Position numbers and translations under genes: made by a program. From contig JBBRYI010000011.1 in assembly GCA_038237805.1 (NCBI GenBank), positions 62,001 through 126,000 of the forward strand: DNA of 64,000 bases, given 5' to 3'. This document shows, one piece after another, positions 53,818 through 63,472 of this stretch. Position 1 is the stretch's first letter. Every line of letters begins with the position of its first letter. The stretch comes from JBBQFI01 sp038237805. Lineage in GTDB: Bacteria > Verrucomicrobiota > Verrucomicrobiia > Chthoniobacterales > UBA10450. The notes beneath the pieces were generated by a model. It made no database searches, was not told where the DNA came from, and saw nothing but the letters and a program-made list of their open reading frames with translations.

Positions 53818-56800
53818 CTATCGCAGTTGCGATATCGCCTGTCTGGCTTGCGTAGAAAACGGTTCCGGAAGGCCTGCTTTTAAGGCTCGTTCCAATGCAT
53901 CACGGGCCTGGGCTTTTTGTTTTTGCTGTAGGCTGGACATTCCGAAGTAATACAACCCCAGGCCGTCGAGTGGCTTCTTCCTCGCGCTTTCGTTTAGTAA
54001 TTGAAGCGCGTAGGCGAAGTCTTTCTTCTTGTAGCTGATCTCGGCGAGAATTCGCGTTAAGTCGGCGTCTTCCGGAACTTGCTTACGAGCCTTCGTTGCC
54101 AGGTCGTAAGCCTTATCCAGGGTTGTCGGATCGTTCGAGTATAAAGATGCCAGACTCTTCTGCGCTGGCGTGAAAGCCGGGAAGCGCTTTAAAACCCTGT
54201 TATAAATATCGGCTGCCGGTTTGTCTTGATGGCGTTGACTAGCTAGATCGGCCTGAACCATGAGCGCAGGAACATTATCGGGATCGGCCTGCAAGATTCT
54301 TTCTGCTATCGCCGTCGAAGCAGCGACATCATTCGGCCGTTGATTGAAAGCGGTGAGTGCCAAAAACGATTTCACTTCCTCGATCTGTCGCGGATCACGA
54401 GCAGTCTTTAGGACCTCTTGCATCGCTTGCTGGGCTTCCGTTACTTTACCGAGGCTATAAGCGGCCAACGCAAATCCGCGGCGGACTTCGACGTCGGCAG
54501 GCAAGCGTCGCATGCTTTCCTGCAGAAGACTGTAGGACCATTCAAAACTACCAACCTGGTATGCGATATTGCCGAGGAGCCCGCTTATCTTCGCGTCTGT
54601 AGGTGCTAACTCCCGCGCGCGCTTGGCAAATGTCATTGCCTTGCTACCATCTTTCAACGGACCGGCATTCAATTGAGCTAATTTAATAGTCGGAGCAAGG
54701 AGACTCGGATTGAGTTTGATAGCCCCTTCGTAGGATGCGGTCGCTTCGGTAAAACTAGACTGCTTTTCATATAAGTCCCCAATACGTTGCAGTGCCACCG
54801 GGTCGTTAGGCTCCTGCTGAAGGAGCTTTTTCATTTGGTCGAGCGAAATCTCGCCCGCTGTTTCTCCGCCTTCTCGCAACAGAGCTAAACGTCGTTTAGA
54901 TTCTTCCTTGTCGGGAAAGTTTGTAGGCGAGTTTACGGCTCGTTGCAGGGCGTCCTTGGCTGGCGCAACCTGTCCCATCATGTAATTCGCCATTCCGAGG
55001 TGAAACTGTATCTCGGCGTTATCGGGCAGCTTCCCAGCGCTCTCTTGCAGCAGGCTCAAGGCTCGCGGGTAGTCTGCCTTTTTGTAGAAAATCCACCCTA
55101 AGGTGTCCGCCACGGAAGGATCAGTTGGTTGTAACTGCCGTGCTTTAGTTGCCAGTTCGTAGGCCTTATCCAATTTGCTGAACTGACCGCCATACAAGTA
55201 AGCTAAATTATTTAAGGCCGGAACAAAATCCGAGTATATTGCAAGCAATTTCTCGTATGCGTCCCGAGCTTTTTCGAAGTCTTTTTTTTGCTCATAGAGC
55301 ATTGCCGACGTCATGAGAGCTGGTGCGTTTTTTGGGTTCTTTGCTAACAGCTCTTCCAACCGGCTGATGGCGTCAGCGAGTTTCCCTTGGGCAACATAAA
55401 CTGAAATGAGCGAGTCGTAGGCGCGCGAGAATTTGGGATCCAGCTCCAAAGTTTTCAAGAGGTCAGCTTCAGCCTTGTCCCAAGCCTGCATCGCTACGTA
55501 GACCTGCGCTTCTATGAAATGCGCAGCGGCAGAATCTGGCTTTTGACTCAGCGCTTGTTGGACCTTAGCCATCGCGCTAGTCACATCCTTGGTCGCAAGA
55601 TCAAGCTGGACGAGCTGCTCAGTGGTCGCCGGGTTATCGGGTGCCAGTTCGCGTGCCTTTTCAAAGGCTTTGCGGGCTTCATCGTTTTTGTTTTGTTGAC
55701 GTAAGATAAGGCCGATAAAGAAATAAGCTTGTGGGTCGTTCGGAGCCTTGAGTGTCTGCTCTTGAAGGATAGTGACGGCATCATCGAGTCGCTTCATCGA
55801 TTGATACGCCTCCGCTAAAAGTAACCGTGCTGGTCGTAGATCGGGATGTTTTTTCAGCAGGCCGGTCATAGCTGAAACTACTTCGTCGAAATTGCTGTTT
55901 CGAAGATTGAGTTGTCCCAGAAGTAAGATCGCGTCGACGTTTTCTGGGTTGATCGCAAGAGCTTGTTTGAGCGCATCGATTGCCTGGACAAGATTGTTCT
56001 GTTGCAAGTAAAAGAGAGCCAGTTGGTACTTGATTCCTGGAACTCCCGGGTAGGCTTTACTTAACTGTTCTAAGCCTGCGGTTGCTTTGCCAGTTTCGCC
56101 TTGTCCTAACCAGATTTGTGCCTGCAGCATCCGACCATCAATGTTCTCCGCGTCCTGGCTAAGCACGTTTTCCAAGAGCGACGTCGCTTCTTCGTAGTGT
56201 TTTTCCGCCAGCGCGAGTCTTGCTTGGACAAGCCAGGCAGGCAAAAAATCTGGGGTTTTATTCGTAGCTTCCTTAAGGATCTGTTTGGCTTCTTCCACTG
56301 CCCCGTTCAACGCCTTAAACTCTGCAAGTTTCACTCTCGCGGTGGACCTGGGAGGCGAGAGATCAGCCGCCTTTTTCAGTTCCTCAAGGCCTCGGGTCAC
56401 ATCCTTAGCCTGGAGATGGAGAGTTGCTAATGCGAGATAGGGAGTAGGAGATTTAGGATCGAGCTGCGACGCGCGCTGCAAAGCGGCTTGCGCAGCGGCG
56501 ATATCTCCTTTGTGAAATGCGACATTGGCTGCGGCCAGATGATAGGACGCCTTATTCTGGTCATGAAACTGTTGCAGGAGTTTCTCGGTGTTAGCTATAT
56601 CTTCTTTTGTTCGATCGGTCTCTGCTAGAAGAGCAATAGCCTCATCATTATTGGGTGATTCTTTAAGAATCGAAGTCACTTCCTTTCTCGCGGAAGTCGC
56701 ATCGCCTAACGATAGGAATACGCGAGTTAGCTGGAGTCTGTTATTTAGGTCGTTGGGCTTAAGCTCCCGCGCTCTAAGGAAAAATGGAGCTGCCCTAAGG

Positions 56801-57054
56801 GGCGCGCCTTGCTCGAACCAGATGGTGCCTAGTCTTTCAAAAACAGTCGCGTTCTGAGCGTCCAGGCGGAGCAATGTCAAATATTCAATCTTTGCCTTGT
56901 TGTACTCGCCGGAGTTAAAATAATTCTCAGCCTCTTTGAAAAGGCGAGACTTCTTCGCTTCTGCAGAACATCCGGCGGCCATCGCCGCGACAACCACTGC
57001 GATTAAGAAACGAGAATAAATGTTACACAGTTGGCGCCGCACTTTCATATTCAT
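53818..57054 (-). CDS. prsT: PEP-CTERM system TPR lipoprotein PrsT
   Basis: 1078 residues. A lipoprotein signal (FLIAVVVAAMAAGC) precedes at least twenty tetratricopeptide repeats, for example YFNSGEYNKAKIEYLTLLRLDAQNATVFERLG and YRLAL-type helices throughout. The length and arrangement match PrsT, the large TPR lipoprotein that accompanies the exosortase EPS system. It likely scaffolds polysaccharide or protein export at the outer membrane. It follows prsR by 21 bp and precedes the RfaH-like gene on the same strand. Confidence 0.88.
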   Translation of the reverse strand: MNMKVRRQLCNIYSRFLIAVVVAAMAAGCSAEAKKSRLFKEAENYFNSGEYNKAKIEYLTLLRLDAQNATVFERLGTIWFEQGAPLRAAPFFLRARELKPNDLNNRLQLTRVFLSLGDATSARKEVTSILKESPNNDEAIALLAETDRTKEDIANTEKLLQQFHDQNKASYHLAAANVAFHKGDIAAAQAALQRASQLDPKSPTPYLALATLHLQAKDVTRGLEELKKAADLSPPRSTARVKLAEFKALNGAVEEAKQILKEATNKTPDFLPAWLVQARLALAEKHYEEATSLLENVLSQDAENIDGRMLQAQIWLGQGETGKATAGLEQLSKAYPGVPGIKYQLALFYLQQNNLVQAIDALKQALAINPENVDAILLLGQLNLRNSNFDEVVSAMTGLLKKHPDLRPARLLLAEAYQSMKRLDDAVTILQEQTLKAPNDPQAYFFIGLILRQQNKNDEARKAFEKARELAPDNPATTEQLVQLDLATKDVTSAMAKVQQALSQKPDSAAAHFIEAQVYVAMQAWDKAEADLLKTLELDPKFSRAYDSLISVYVAQGKLADAISRLEELLAKNPKNAPALMTSAMLYEQKKDFEKARDAYEKLLAIYSDFVPALNNLAYLYGGQFSKLDKAYELATKARQLQPTDPSVADTLGWIFYKKADYPRALSLLQESAGKLPDNAEIQFHLGMANYMMGQVAPAKDALQRAVNSPTNFPDKEESKRRLALLREGGETAGEISLDQMKKLLQQEPNDPVALQRIGDLYEKQSSFTEATASYEGAIKLNPSLLAPTIKLAQLNAGPLKDGSKAMTFAKRARELAPTDAKISGLLGNIAYQVGSFEWSYSLLQESMRRLPADVEVRRGFALAAYSLGKVTEAQQAMQEVLKTARDPRQIEEVKSFLALTAFNQRPNDVAASTAIAERILQADPDNVPALMVQADLASQRHQDKPAADIYNRVLKRFPAFTPAQKSLASLYSNDPTTLDKAYDLATKARKQVPEDADLTRILAEISYKKKDFAYALQLLNESARKKPLDGLGLYYFGMSSLQQKQKAQARDALERALKAGLPEPFSTQARQAISQLR

Positions 57055-57075
57055 GCTCTTCCGTCTAGCGCTATC

Positions 57076-58461
57076 TCAGCCCTGTGTCGACGAGGATTGA
57101 ATAATAGCGCCGGTCTTCGTAATTCCAAGTTTCTCCATGAGTTCGTATAAGGTCGGTCGGCTCACGCCGAGTTCGGCCGCTGCTGAGCTGATTCGGCCCA
57201 GGTGCTTCTTCAATGTATGTTGGATTAACTCTCTTTCGACGCCTTCCCGCGCTTGTTTAAGAGTAGAGGCAGAGGAGCCTTTAACGACATCGCTCAATTC
57301 CAAATCTTTTTCCGTAAGTCTCTTGCTATCAGCCATAATAACCGCTCGCTTTATGCGATTTTGCAATTCGCGGATGTTTCCTGGCCAGGAGTAACAGTTA
57401 AGTGCCCGCAAAGCTTCGGGCGAGAATGTCAGATTTGATTTACCGGCCTGAATAGCAAAACGCTGCAGAAATTCCCACGCCAGTAAACTCAAATCTTCGC
57501 TTCGCTCTCGCAAAGGAGGCAGTGTGATGACTACTACGGCGAGCCGAAAATAGAGGTCCTCGCGAAATCTTTCCTCGGCAATTGCCTGCTTTAAATCAGC
57601 ATTAGTTGCGGCAATCACACGCGTCTCAATTTGAATCTCCTGCCGACCACCGACACGCTGGATGCGTTGCTCCTGTAAGAAGCGCAGCAGTTTGACCTGA
57701 AGTGAAGAGGGGAGATCGCCAATCTCGTCGAGGAACAACGTGCCGCCGGCAGCCGTTTCAATAAGGCCTTTGCGTTGAATATGGGCGCCAGTAAACGCGC
57801 CTTTTTCGTGTCCGAAAAGCTCGCTCTCCAGAAGGTTCTCGGGAATCCCATTACAATTAATCGCGATAAAAGGTCCGTCCTTACGGGAACTCTGCCGGTG
57901 GATAGCCAGGGCGGCCACTTCTTTGCCAGTGCCGCTCTCCCCAAGAAGTAAGACGGGCGCTGTAGTGACGGCGACCTTGCGCAGAAGTACAAATACTCCC
58001 TGCATCATGGAACTAGTGCCGACCATCCCTTCGAATGATTCCGTTCGCGCAGTCTGGCGCATTTCGCGATATTCTTTTTCTAACCCTGCCACATAAATGC
58101 AGCGCTGGAGTAGAAGAGCGAACTCCTCCATGTCTATCGGCTTACACAAGAAGTCGTAGGCGCCATTGCCGACGGCCTGAAGAGCGTTTTTCTTCTCGCT
58201 TTGCCCGGAGATGACTATGATTTTTGCAGTCTGGTCGATAGCTAACAATTCCGACAGCGTGGCCAATCCTTCATCGCAGTCATTGCGGCTGGGTGGAAGC
58301 CCGAGATCCAACAATGTTACGACAGGACGATTGGAGCTAAACATTTGCAACGCTCCCGCTCGGTCCTCGGCACAGAAGAGTTCATACTGGGAGCTTAGCG
58401 CCCATTTCATCTGCGTTCTCAGCTCCTCGTCGTCGTCGACGATGAGTAATCGTGGCTTCAT
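57076..58461 (-). CDS. prsR: PEP-CTERM-box sigma-54 response regulator PrsR
   Basis: 461 residues. Receiver with Asp in VTLLDLGLPPSRNDCDEGL (a longer loop than usual and typical of PrsR), AAA+ domain with GESGTGKE, GAFTGA and TLFLDEIGD, and Fis-type helix-turn-helix (RISSAAAELGVSRPTLYELMEKLG). PrsR activates sigma-54 promoters of EPS and PEP-CTERM genes. The start overlaps the 3' end of prsK by four bases. No convincing sigma-54 box was found by eye near the candidate target genes. Confidence 0.93.
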   Translation of the reverse strand: MKPRLLIVDDDEELRTQMKWALSSQYELFCAEDRAGALQMFSSNRPVVTLLDLGLPPSRNDCDEGLATLSELLAIDQTAKIIVISGQSEKKNALQAVGNGAYDFLCKPIDMEEFALLLQRCIYVAGLEKEYREMRQTARTESFEGMVGTSSMMQGVFVLLRKVAVTTAPVLLLGESGTGKEVAALAIHRQSSRKDGPFIAINCNGIPENLLESELFGHEKGAFTGAHIQRKGLIETAAGGTLFLDEIGDLPSSLQVKLLRFLQEQRIQRVGGRQEIQIETRVIAATNADLKQAIAEERFREDLYFRLAVVVITLPPLRERSEDLSLLAWEFLQRFAIQAGKSNLTFSPEALRALNCYSWPGNIRELQNRIKRAVIMADSKRLTEKDLELSDVVKGSSASTLKQAREGVERELIQHTLKKHLGRISSAAAELGVSRPTLYELMEKLGITKTGAIIQSSSTQG

Positions 58462-60578
58462 TGTGTGCGTGACTTCAAAGGCAACGTTATATGGAAAGTC
58501 GTACCGGCACCATGTTCGCTTTGCACTTGAATGGTGCCATGATGAGCCTCAAGAATTGCCTTGGATTGAAACATTCCGATACCAAGCCCCTTTTTCTTAG
58601 TTGTATGGAACGGGCGAAAGAGGCCGTCCCTTAAAAAAATCGGAGTCATGCCGCAGCCGGTGTCGGAGACCGAAAGGGTCGCACAGTTATCGCTTCCAGA
58701 AGTACCTACAACGATGCGCCCCTGTTGCCCCACAGCGTCACGCGCATTAAGGATTAAGTTCGTTACAACGCTGCGGAGTTGTTCGCGATCGCCGACAAGT
58801 TTAGGTATCGGTTGGAGATCAACCACAAGCTCGACCGAGGATGAGACCGCGCCATTCAAATTCTCAACGACCTCCTGGATGAGCGAGTTAAAATCGAACT
58901 CGGTCGGGCGTAATTCCACCTCGCGTCGCAATGTTCCAACGCGTTCGATAAGTTCATGAATTCGACCTATAGTTTTTCGGATTCCGCGCAATGCGTCTTC
59001 TCGGAAGACAGGATCACCAAAATGAAGCGGAAGGTTTTGTAGCATCAAGCTCAAAGTCGATGCCGTATTCTTAAGGTCATGAACAAAGAAAGCGGAGAGG
59101 GTCTGGAATGCCTCCAATTCTTTCGCCAGCAAAATCTCGCGAGTAAGGCGCAGCTTGGAGAGGGTGGCTGCTATCTGCTCGCCAATACATTCCAGCAGAT
59201 CGAGCTCCTCGATCGTGTACGAAATCCCCCCGACGCGGTCCGCTAAAACCACCCAACCAAGAACATGCTCTGCCGTATGCAGCGTAATGCAGAGGCGATT
59301 TCCTCCGCCGCGAAATTGCGTGGAACTAATCCGTCTTAATGTCGTCGGGACCTCGCCGTCCGCTGTCTCCAAATCGAAAGGTCGTGAGGTAAGAGTGATT
59401 AGCGATCCAACGGCGGCCGCAGAGAGGTTTTTGAAAGAGGTGTCATTCAGCACAGGGTGAACTGTAGATGTTGAAGCAGCACACGTTGCGCCATCCTTGT
59501 GTTGCTCTAACAACCAAACAGTAACTGATAAAGCTCCGAAAGTTTCGGAAATAAGTTTTACTACTGCCGATAGCAATTCATCCTGATTTAAAATATCCGA
59601 CGTGCATTGCGTGAAGCGGCTCCATACTTGGCGAACATCATGCTGAGGTCTCCTGAAGTGATGGCTGACAAATGTTTGCAAGTTTTGTTGCAAACGTTTC
59701 GAAAGCATCAACACCGTCAATACGACTAGTGCGAGGAGGATGAGTAACGCCTCCATCTGAAAGGCTCGCGCACCGCCAGCGTGGGCGACAATTTGAGCTA
59801 GCACGCCAACCACTACGAGATAGCCTCCGACTAGTAACGCCGTTAACGACGTGTAGAGAACGGTTCGCGAAGGATAGATGTCGATCTCGCTAAAACCGCT
59901 TCGGAGATACCCGATAGCTAACAGAATGCAGCCGATTATAACCGCTCCGGCGTCGACACTGGTAACAGTAAGGTCATAGCCGGAGAAAAGCATCGCCTGC
60001 GTTGCTGTATAGACTCTCGCGCCGAAAATGACCGCGAGCCCCAAGACGGGAAATTTGATTCGCCACTGAATCGTTCCAACAGCGGAACGAAACGTTCTCT
60101 CGAGATTCATCAGAATCAAGACGTCGCCGATTAATATGAGGCCATTCAGTAAGTTTCCTGGGAGACTGAAACTAATCCGCCAAGTCTGGTCTGGGTCAAA
60201 ATAAGGAAGGCCACGAATAAGTGCTGAGCCAAACCATGTTGATACGCCGATAGGTAACAAAAACGCTAGAAGTAACAGAAGCCAAGACCTCGCAAGAAAT
60301 TCCCGGTAATTTCCGCGCCAATAAACAATGCTGAAGAATAACCATACACCGGGAAGAAAGGATCTTGTGATGAGATCTAGACTTACCCAAAAGCGCATTT
60401 TTTCCGGATCAGATACTTGGAAGCTAAGGCCGGCAATTGTGTTATCTGCCGCTAAGACCAGCATTCCGATGAAAAAGCACAGACTCGCGGGGGAGTATGG
60501 TTTGCGAACCCAAACGGCCAGGCCCAAACCCGTGCAACAAACAGCTGCGATCGCAGTCATAAGTGAGTTTGAGTTCAT
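58458..60578 (-). CDS. prsK: PEP-CTERM system membrane histidine kinase PrsK
   Basis: 706 residues. The first ~290 contain about eight membrane helices, a GAF-like domain follows (about 310-480), then the H-box in LSAFFVHDLKNTASTLSLMLQN and an ATPase domain (VTNLILNARDAVGQQG, DTGCGMTPIF, LGIGMFQSKAILEAHHG). Architecture and neighbours match PrsK, which controls the EPS/exosortase regulon through PrsR. It begins at ATG 60578 and is divergent from the FnIII protein gene. Confidence 0.92.
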   Translation of the reverse strand: MNSNSLMTAIAAVCCTGLGLAVWVRKPYSPASLCFFIGMLVLAADNTIAGLSFQVSDPEKMRFWVSLDLITRSFLPGVWLFFSIVYWRGNYREFLARSWLLLLLAFLLPIGVSTWFGSALIRGLPYFDPDQTWRISFSLPGNLLNGLILIGDVLILMNLERTFRSAVGTIQWRIKFPVLGLAVIFGARVYTATQAMLFSGYDLTVTSVDAGAVIIGCILLAIGYLRSGFSEIDIYPSRTVLYTSLTALLVGGYLVVVGVLAQIVAHAGGARAFQMEALLILLALVVLTVLMLSKRLQQNLQTFVSHHFRRPQHDVRQVWSRFTQCTSDILNQDELLSAVVKLISETFGALSVTVWLLEQHKDGATCAASTSTVHPVLNDTSFKNLSAAAVGSLITLTSRPFDLETADGEVPTTLRRISSTQFRGGGNRLCITLHTAEHVLGWVVLADRVGGISYTIEELDLLECIGEQIAATLSKLRLTREILLAKELEAFQTLSAFFVHDLKNTASTLSLMLQNLPLHFGDPVFREDALRGIRKTIGRIHELIERVGTLRREVELRPTEFDFNSLIQEVVENLNGAVSSSVELVVDLQPIPKLVGDREQLRSVVTNLILNARDAVGQQGRIVVGTSGSDNCATLSVSDTGCGMTPIFLRDGLFRPFHTTKKKGLGIGMFQSKAILEAHHGTIQVQSEHGAGTTFHITLPLKSRTQ

Positions 60579-60835
60579 TCAACTATGTCCCGGGAGAGCG
60601 AATAGGGATTCACAGATTCGGACGGCGACGTCTCTCTTTATTAAGCACGACGTGAGCCCGCGCGGAGTCCGGGACCCTGCCCTATCGGGCCGGTCGGGTC
60701 GACGCACTTGTCAACATTGGCGGCTGGTTTTGCCCATGCAGCGGCATATCCCTTGCTGTAAATACCAGAATTACCAGCAACTTTCATATTTCCAGATACT
60801 TTTCTCTCCGCCTTGCTGGTATCTGGATCACTCTC

Positions 60836-62629
60836 ATGCTCTCGGCTGTCACGGCCCAAGCGACCTCCAACGTGACGCTGTCTTGGGTCGCAAATACCGA
60901 GCCTGATATCGCTGGGTATCGCCTACACTACGGGACGACCGCTGGCAGCTACGACCATCACCTGGAGGCCGGAAATGCGACAACTGCGGTACTTTCCGAT
61001 TTGGCGGATGGCACCACTTATTTCATCGCGCTGACCGCCTACAATGCTGCTGGCATCGAGAGCCAGCCCTCAAACGAAATTTCATATACGGCTTCGGGTG
61101 CCGACCCATCGCCTACACCTACGCCTGACCCGAGTGCTACGCCAACTCCCGACCCGAGTGCTACTCCAACGCCTGGGCCCAGTGCTACGCCAACACCCGA
61201 GCCCAGTGCCACGCCAACGCCTGAGCCCAGTGCTACTCCAACGCCTGGGCCCAGTGCTACGCCAACACCCGAGCCCAGTGCCACGCCAACGCCTGAGCCT
61301 AGCGTTACGCCAACGCCTGAGCCTAGCGTTACGCCAATTCCTTCGCCTACTCCCACACCTTTACCAACCGCGACCCCCAGTCCTACAGCATCACCCGCTG
61401 TCACACCAACACCATTACCCGCGCTTACGTTTGGGTCCACGCAAGGGATCATTACTCCCCCGTTTGCAAGGAATACGGACAACACCATCTCGCAGGGTAT
61501 TGAGTCCGTTAATCCGATAAACGGGGGCAGGGCTGTTTACCCATTTACTATCACCCATCCGGGCCCGTATACGGTCTCCATCAACGTGAAAGCCCCGTCT
61601 GACAGTGCCAACTCAGTCTTTGCTAGTATCGATGGTGAACCGGTCGCTCCAACGATGATCTGGGATACTCCAGTGACCGCCGGGTTTCAGAGCAAAACGA
61701 TTACCTGGCGTGGAACCGGAGGTGTAAGTCCGAAGGTTTGGTCGCTTAATAGTGGCATACACCAATTGGTTCTACGCGGAAGGGAAGCTAATTTGAAACT
61801 GGGACAAATTTCAATCTCACAGTCCGTTAATGCCTCTTCGCCAACACCTCCTCCAGCTCGCCAAAGCCTTCTGAACGTAACTACTCGAGCGTTCGTCCAA
61901 AACGGCGACAACGTAATGATTGGTGGTTTTATTATTTTAGGAAGCAAGTCTAAGAAGGTAATTATCCGTGCCTTGGGCCCTTCGTTGGCAAAGGCGGGTG
62001 TTATTGGCGCGATGGTAGACCCGATCTTGAAATTACACGATTCTAAGGGGACTCTCATTGCTTGGAACGATAATTGGACAACTCGTCGTAATGAAGTGGC
62101 AGCGACCGGTATTCCGCCAAGCGACGGTCGCGAGTCGGCAATTGTCGCCACGTTAAAACCTGGAAATTATACTGCCATAGTGGAAAGCAAAACGGGAGCT
62201 CCAGGTGTGGCCCTCTTTGAACTTTACGATCTGGACGCTGCCAGCTCACACCTTGTCAATATTTCTACTCGCGGAAAAGTTGGGACCGGAGATAACGTCG
62301 TGATCGGCGGGTTTATTATCGGCGGCGACCAACCCACGAAGGTCCTCATTCGAGCTATCGGACCTTCACTCACCAAGAGCGGTGTTGCGAATGCCCTGCA
62401 AGATCCCAGGCTTGAGTTACATGGTTCGACTGGATCGCTCATTTTCGCGAATGACAATTGGCGGACTGCGCAACAACAGCAGATCAAGGCGGCGGGCATT
62501 CCGCCGAAAGACGATAAAGAAGCGGCGATCATAGCCACCCTTAAGCCCGGCTCGTATACTGCCATTGTGCGAGGAGGAGGCAATGCTACTGGCGTCGCTT
62601 TGGTCGAGGTCTACAACCTAAACAACTAA
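60836..62629 (+). CDS. Surface protein with FnIII domain, Pro-rich repeat region and two tandem C-terminal repeats
   Basis: 597 residues from ATG 60836. A fibronectin type III domain (ATSNVTLSWVANTEPDIAGYRLHYGT ... SNEISYTAS) is followed by the low-complexity PEPSATPT repeats, a beta domain, and two ~120-residue repeats of the same fold (GDNVMIGGFIILGSKSKKVIIRALGPSL and GDNVVIGGFIIGGDQPTKVLIRAIGPSL). Before ATG 60836 the open frame continues into a hydrophobic stretch (FSLRLAGIWITLMLSAVTAQA), so the real start may be a non-ATG codon such as ATT 60770, restoring a signal peptide. It lies between prsK and the export lipoprotein, so it is probably an exported matrix component. Confidence 0.75.
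   Translation: MLSAVTAQATSNVTLSWVANTEPDIAGYRLHYGTTAGSYDHHLEAGNATTAVLSDLADGTTYFIALTAYNAAGIESQPSNEISYTASGADPSPTPTPDPSATPTPDPSATPTPGPSATPTPEPSATPTPEPSATPTPGPSATPTPEPSATPTPEPSVTPTPEPSVTPIPSPTPTPLPTATPSPTASPAVTPTPLPALTFGSTQGIITPPFARNTDNTISQGIESVNPINGGRAVYPFTITHPGPYTVSINVKAPSDSANSVFASIDGEPVAPTMIWDTPVTAGFQSKTITWRGTGGVSPKVWSLNSGIHQLVLRGREANLKLGQISISQSVNASSPTPPPARQSLLNVTTRAFVQNGDNVMIGGFIILGSKSKKVIIRALGPSLAKAGVIGAMVDPILKLHDSKGTLIAWNDNWTTRRNEVAATGIPPSDGRESAIVATLKPGNYTAIVESKTGAPGVALFELYDLDAASSHLVNISTRGKVGTGDNVVIGGFIIGGDQPTKVLIRAIGPSLTKSGVANALQDPRLELHGSTGSLIFANDNWRTAQQQQIKAAGIPPKDDKEAAIIATLKPGSYTAIVRGGGNATGVALVEVYNLNN
61124..61339 (+). repeat. 24-bp tandem repeat, nine units
   Basis: Nine units of 24 bp encode PxPSxTPT octapeptides (P-D/G/E-P-S-A/V-T-P-T). 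A higher-order 72-bp pattern (PGP, PEP, PEP) is repeated. The array is in the surface-protein gene, keeps frame with any unit number, and probably varies in length. Confidence 0.9.
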
Positions 62630-62646
62630 ACTGCGCCGCTCCGTCG

Positions 62647-63267
62647 TCAAAAAGGACTTGAGGGCACGTAAATCACGTCGCCATCCATAACATAAAAGGG
62701 GCGCGTGGTCTGGCCGCTCACGGTAGGCCTCAAATCCAAGATTTGCGTGTGCTGTTGACCGTTTGCGATGCGAATCAAGTGCACCCTTTTGAGACTTCCA
62801 AACTCACCTACGCCACCCGCCTCCATAATAGCTTGAAAAACCGTCGTCGGTCGATCGAACGCGAGTTTCGATGGCTTGCCCACGGCTCCGGATACGACGA
62901 CCTGCGTAACGCTGCTTTCTAGTGTTACTACGACTGTTGTACTCTGTAGCTGGGACTTGTAACGTAACGCCAATTCGTTCTGAAGACTTCCAATTGTCTT
63001 TCCGGAAGCGTCAACTTCGCCGATAAGCGGTAAATTGATTTTGCCGTCGGCACGAATCTTTTGAGACTGGTTTAGCTCCGGCGCTCCGGAAAACGCTAAC
63101 CTTATCACGTCGCCGGAAACCAAGCTAACGGATACAGGGGGAGCCATCTGTTCCGGTAGTGGATTGCTAGCCGGAGTTTTGCAGCTAGACAAGAACACGC
63201 TCATTACGAGAATTGCGATCCCAATTAGTATTCGTTCAACACGCGGGGGCCTTCCACAGCGCGACAC
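62647..63267 (-). CDS. Wza-like polysaccharide export lipoprotein
   Basis: 206 residues from a GTG at 63267, preceded by a perfect Shine-Dalgarno AGGAGG seven bases upstream; the frame is also open to 63303 but without such a site. The lipobox FLSSC is at the end of a hydrophobic leader. A polysaccharide export (Poly_export) domain (SVSLVSGDVIRLAFSGAPELNQSQKIRADGKINLPLIGEVDASGKT) is followed by one SLBB-like part (VVVSGAVGKPSKLAFDRPTTVFQAIMEAGGVGEFG). It would form the outer-membrane exit channel for exopolysaccharide. Chain-length and glycosyltransferase genes probably lie further on. Confidence 0.88.
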   Translation of the reverse strand: MSRCGRPPRVERILIGIAILVMSVFLSSCKTPASNPLPEQMAPPVSVSLVSGDVIRLAFSGAPELNQSQKIRADGKINLPLIGEVDASGKTIGSLQNELALRYKSQLQSTTVVVTLESSVTQVVVSGAVGKPSKLAFDRPTTVFQAIMEAGGVGEFGSLKRVHLIRIANGQQHTQILDLRPTVSGQTTRPFYVMDGDVIYVPSSPF

Positions 63268-63472
63268 GATTATTCCTCCTGTCTTAACAAATGCGGTCGA
63301 CATAATATTTAAACAGCCTCTGCGCTCACGCGTTCAGAATAGAAAGGAGCTTTTTTGCTTTGTCCAGTGTTAATCGAATGCAAGTGAGTTCGCCTCAAAA
63401 AGAATACGTCTTGCAACGTGCCCCCAAGGGACCGCCGGATTGGTCACGCAGCCGGCAAAGCGCGCAGTTGGC

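Noticed and set aside
60719..60737. Sigma-54 promoter candidate TGGCGGCTGGTTTTGC before the surface protein
   Set aside because: GG and GC elements are 11 bases apart instead of 10, and the first element deviates from TGGCAC; too weak to report as a promoter.
61039..61520. Long open frames on both strands across the Pro-rich region
   Set aside because: They are shadows of the 24-bp repeat in the surface-protein gene; a repeat with a period divisible by three keeps all frames open.
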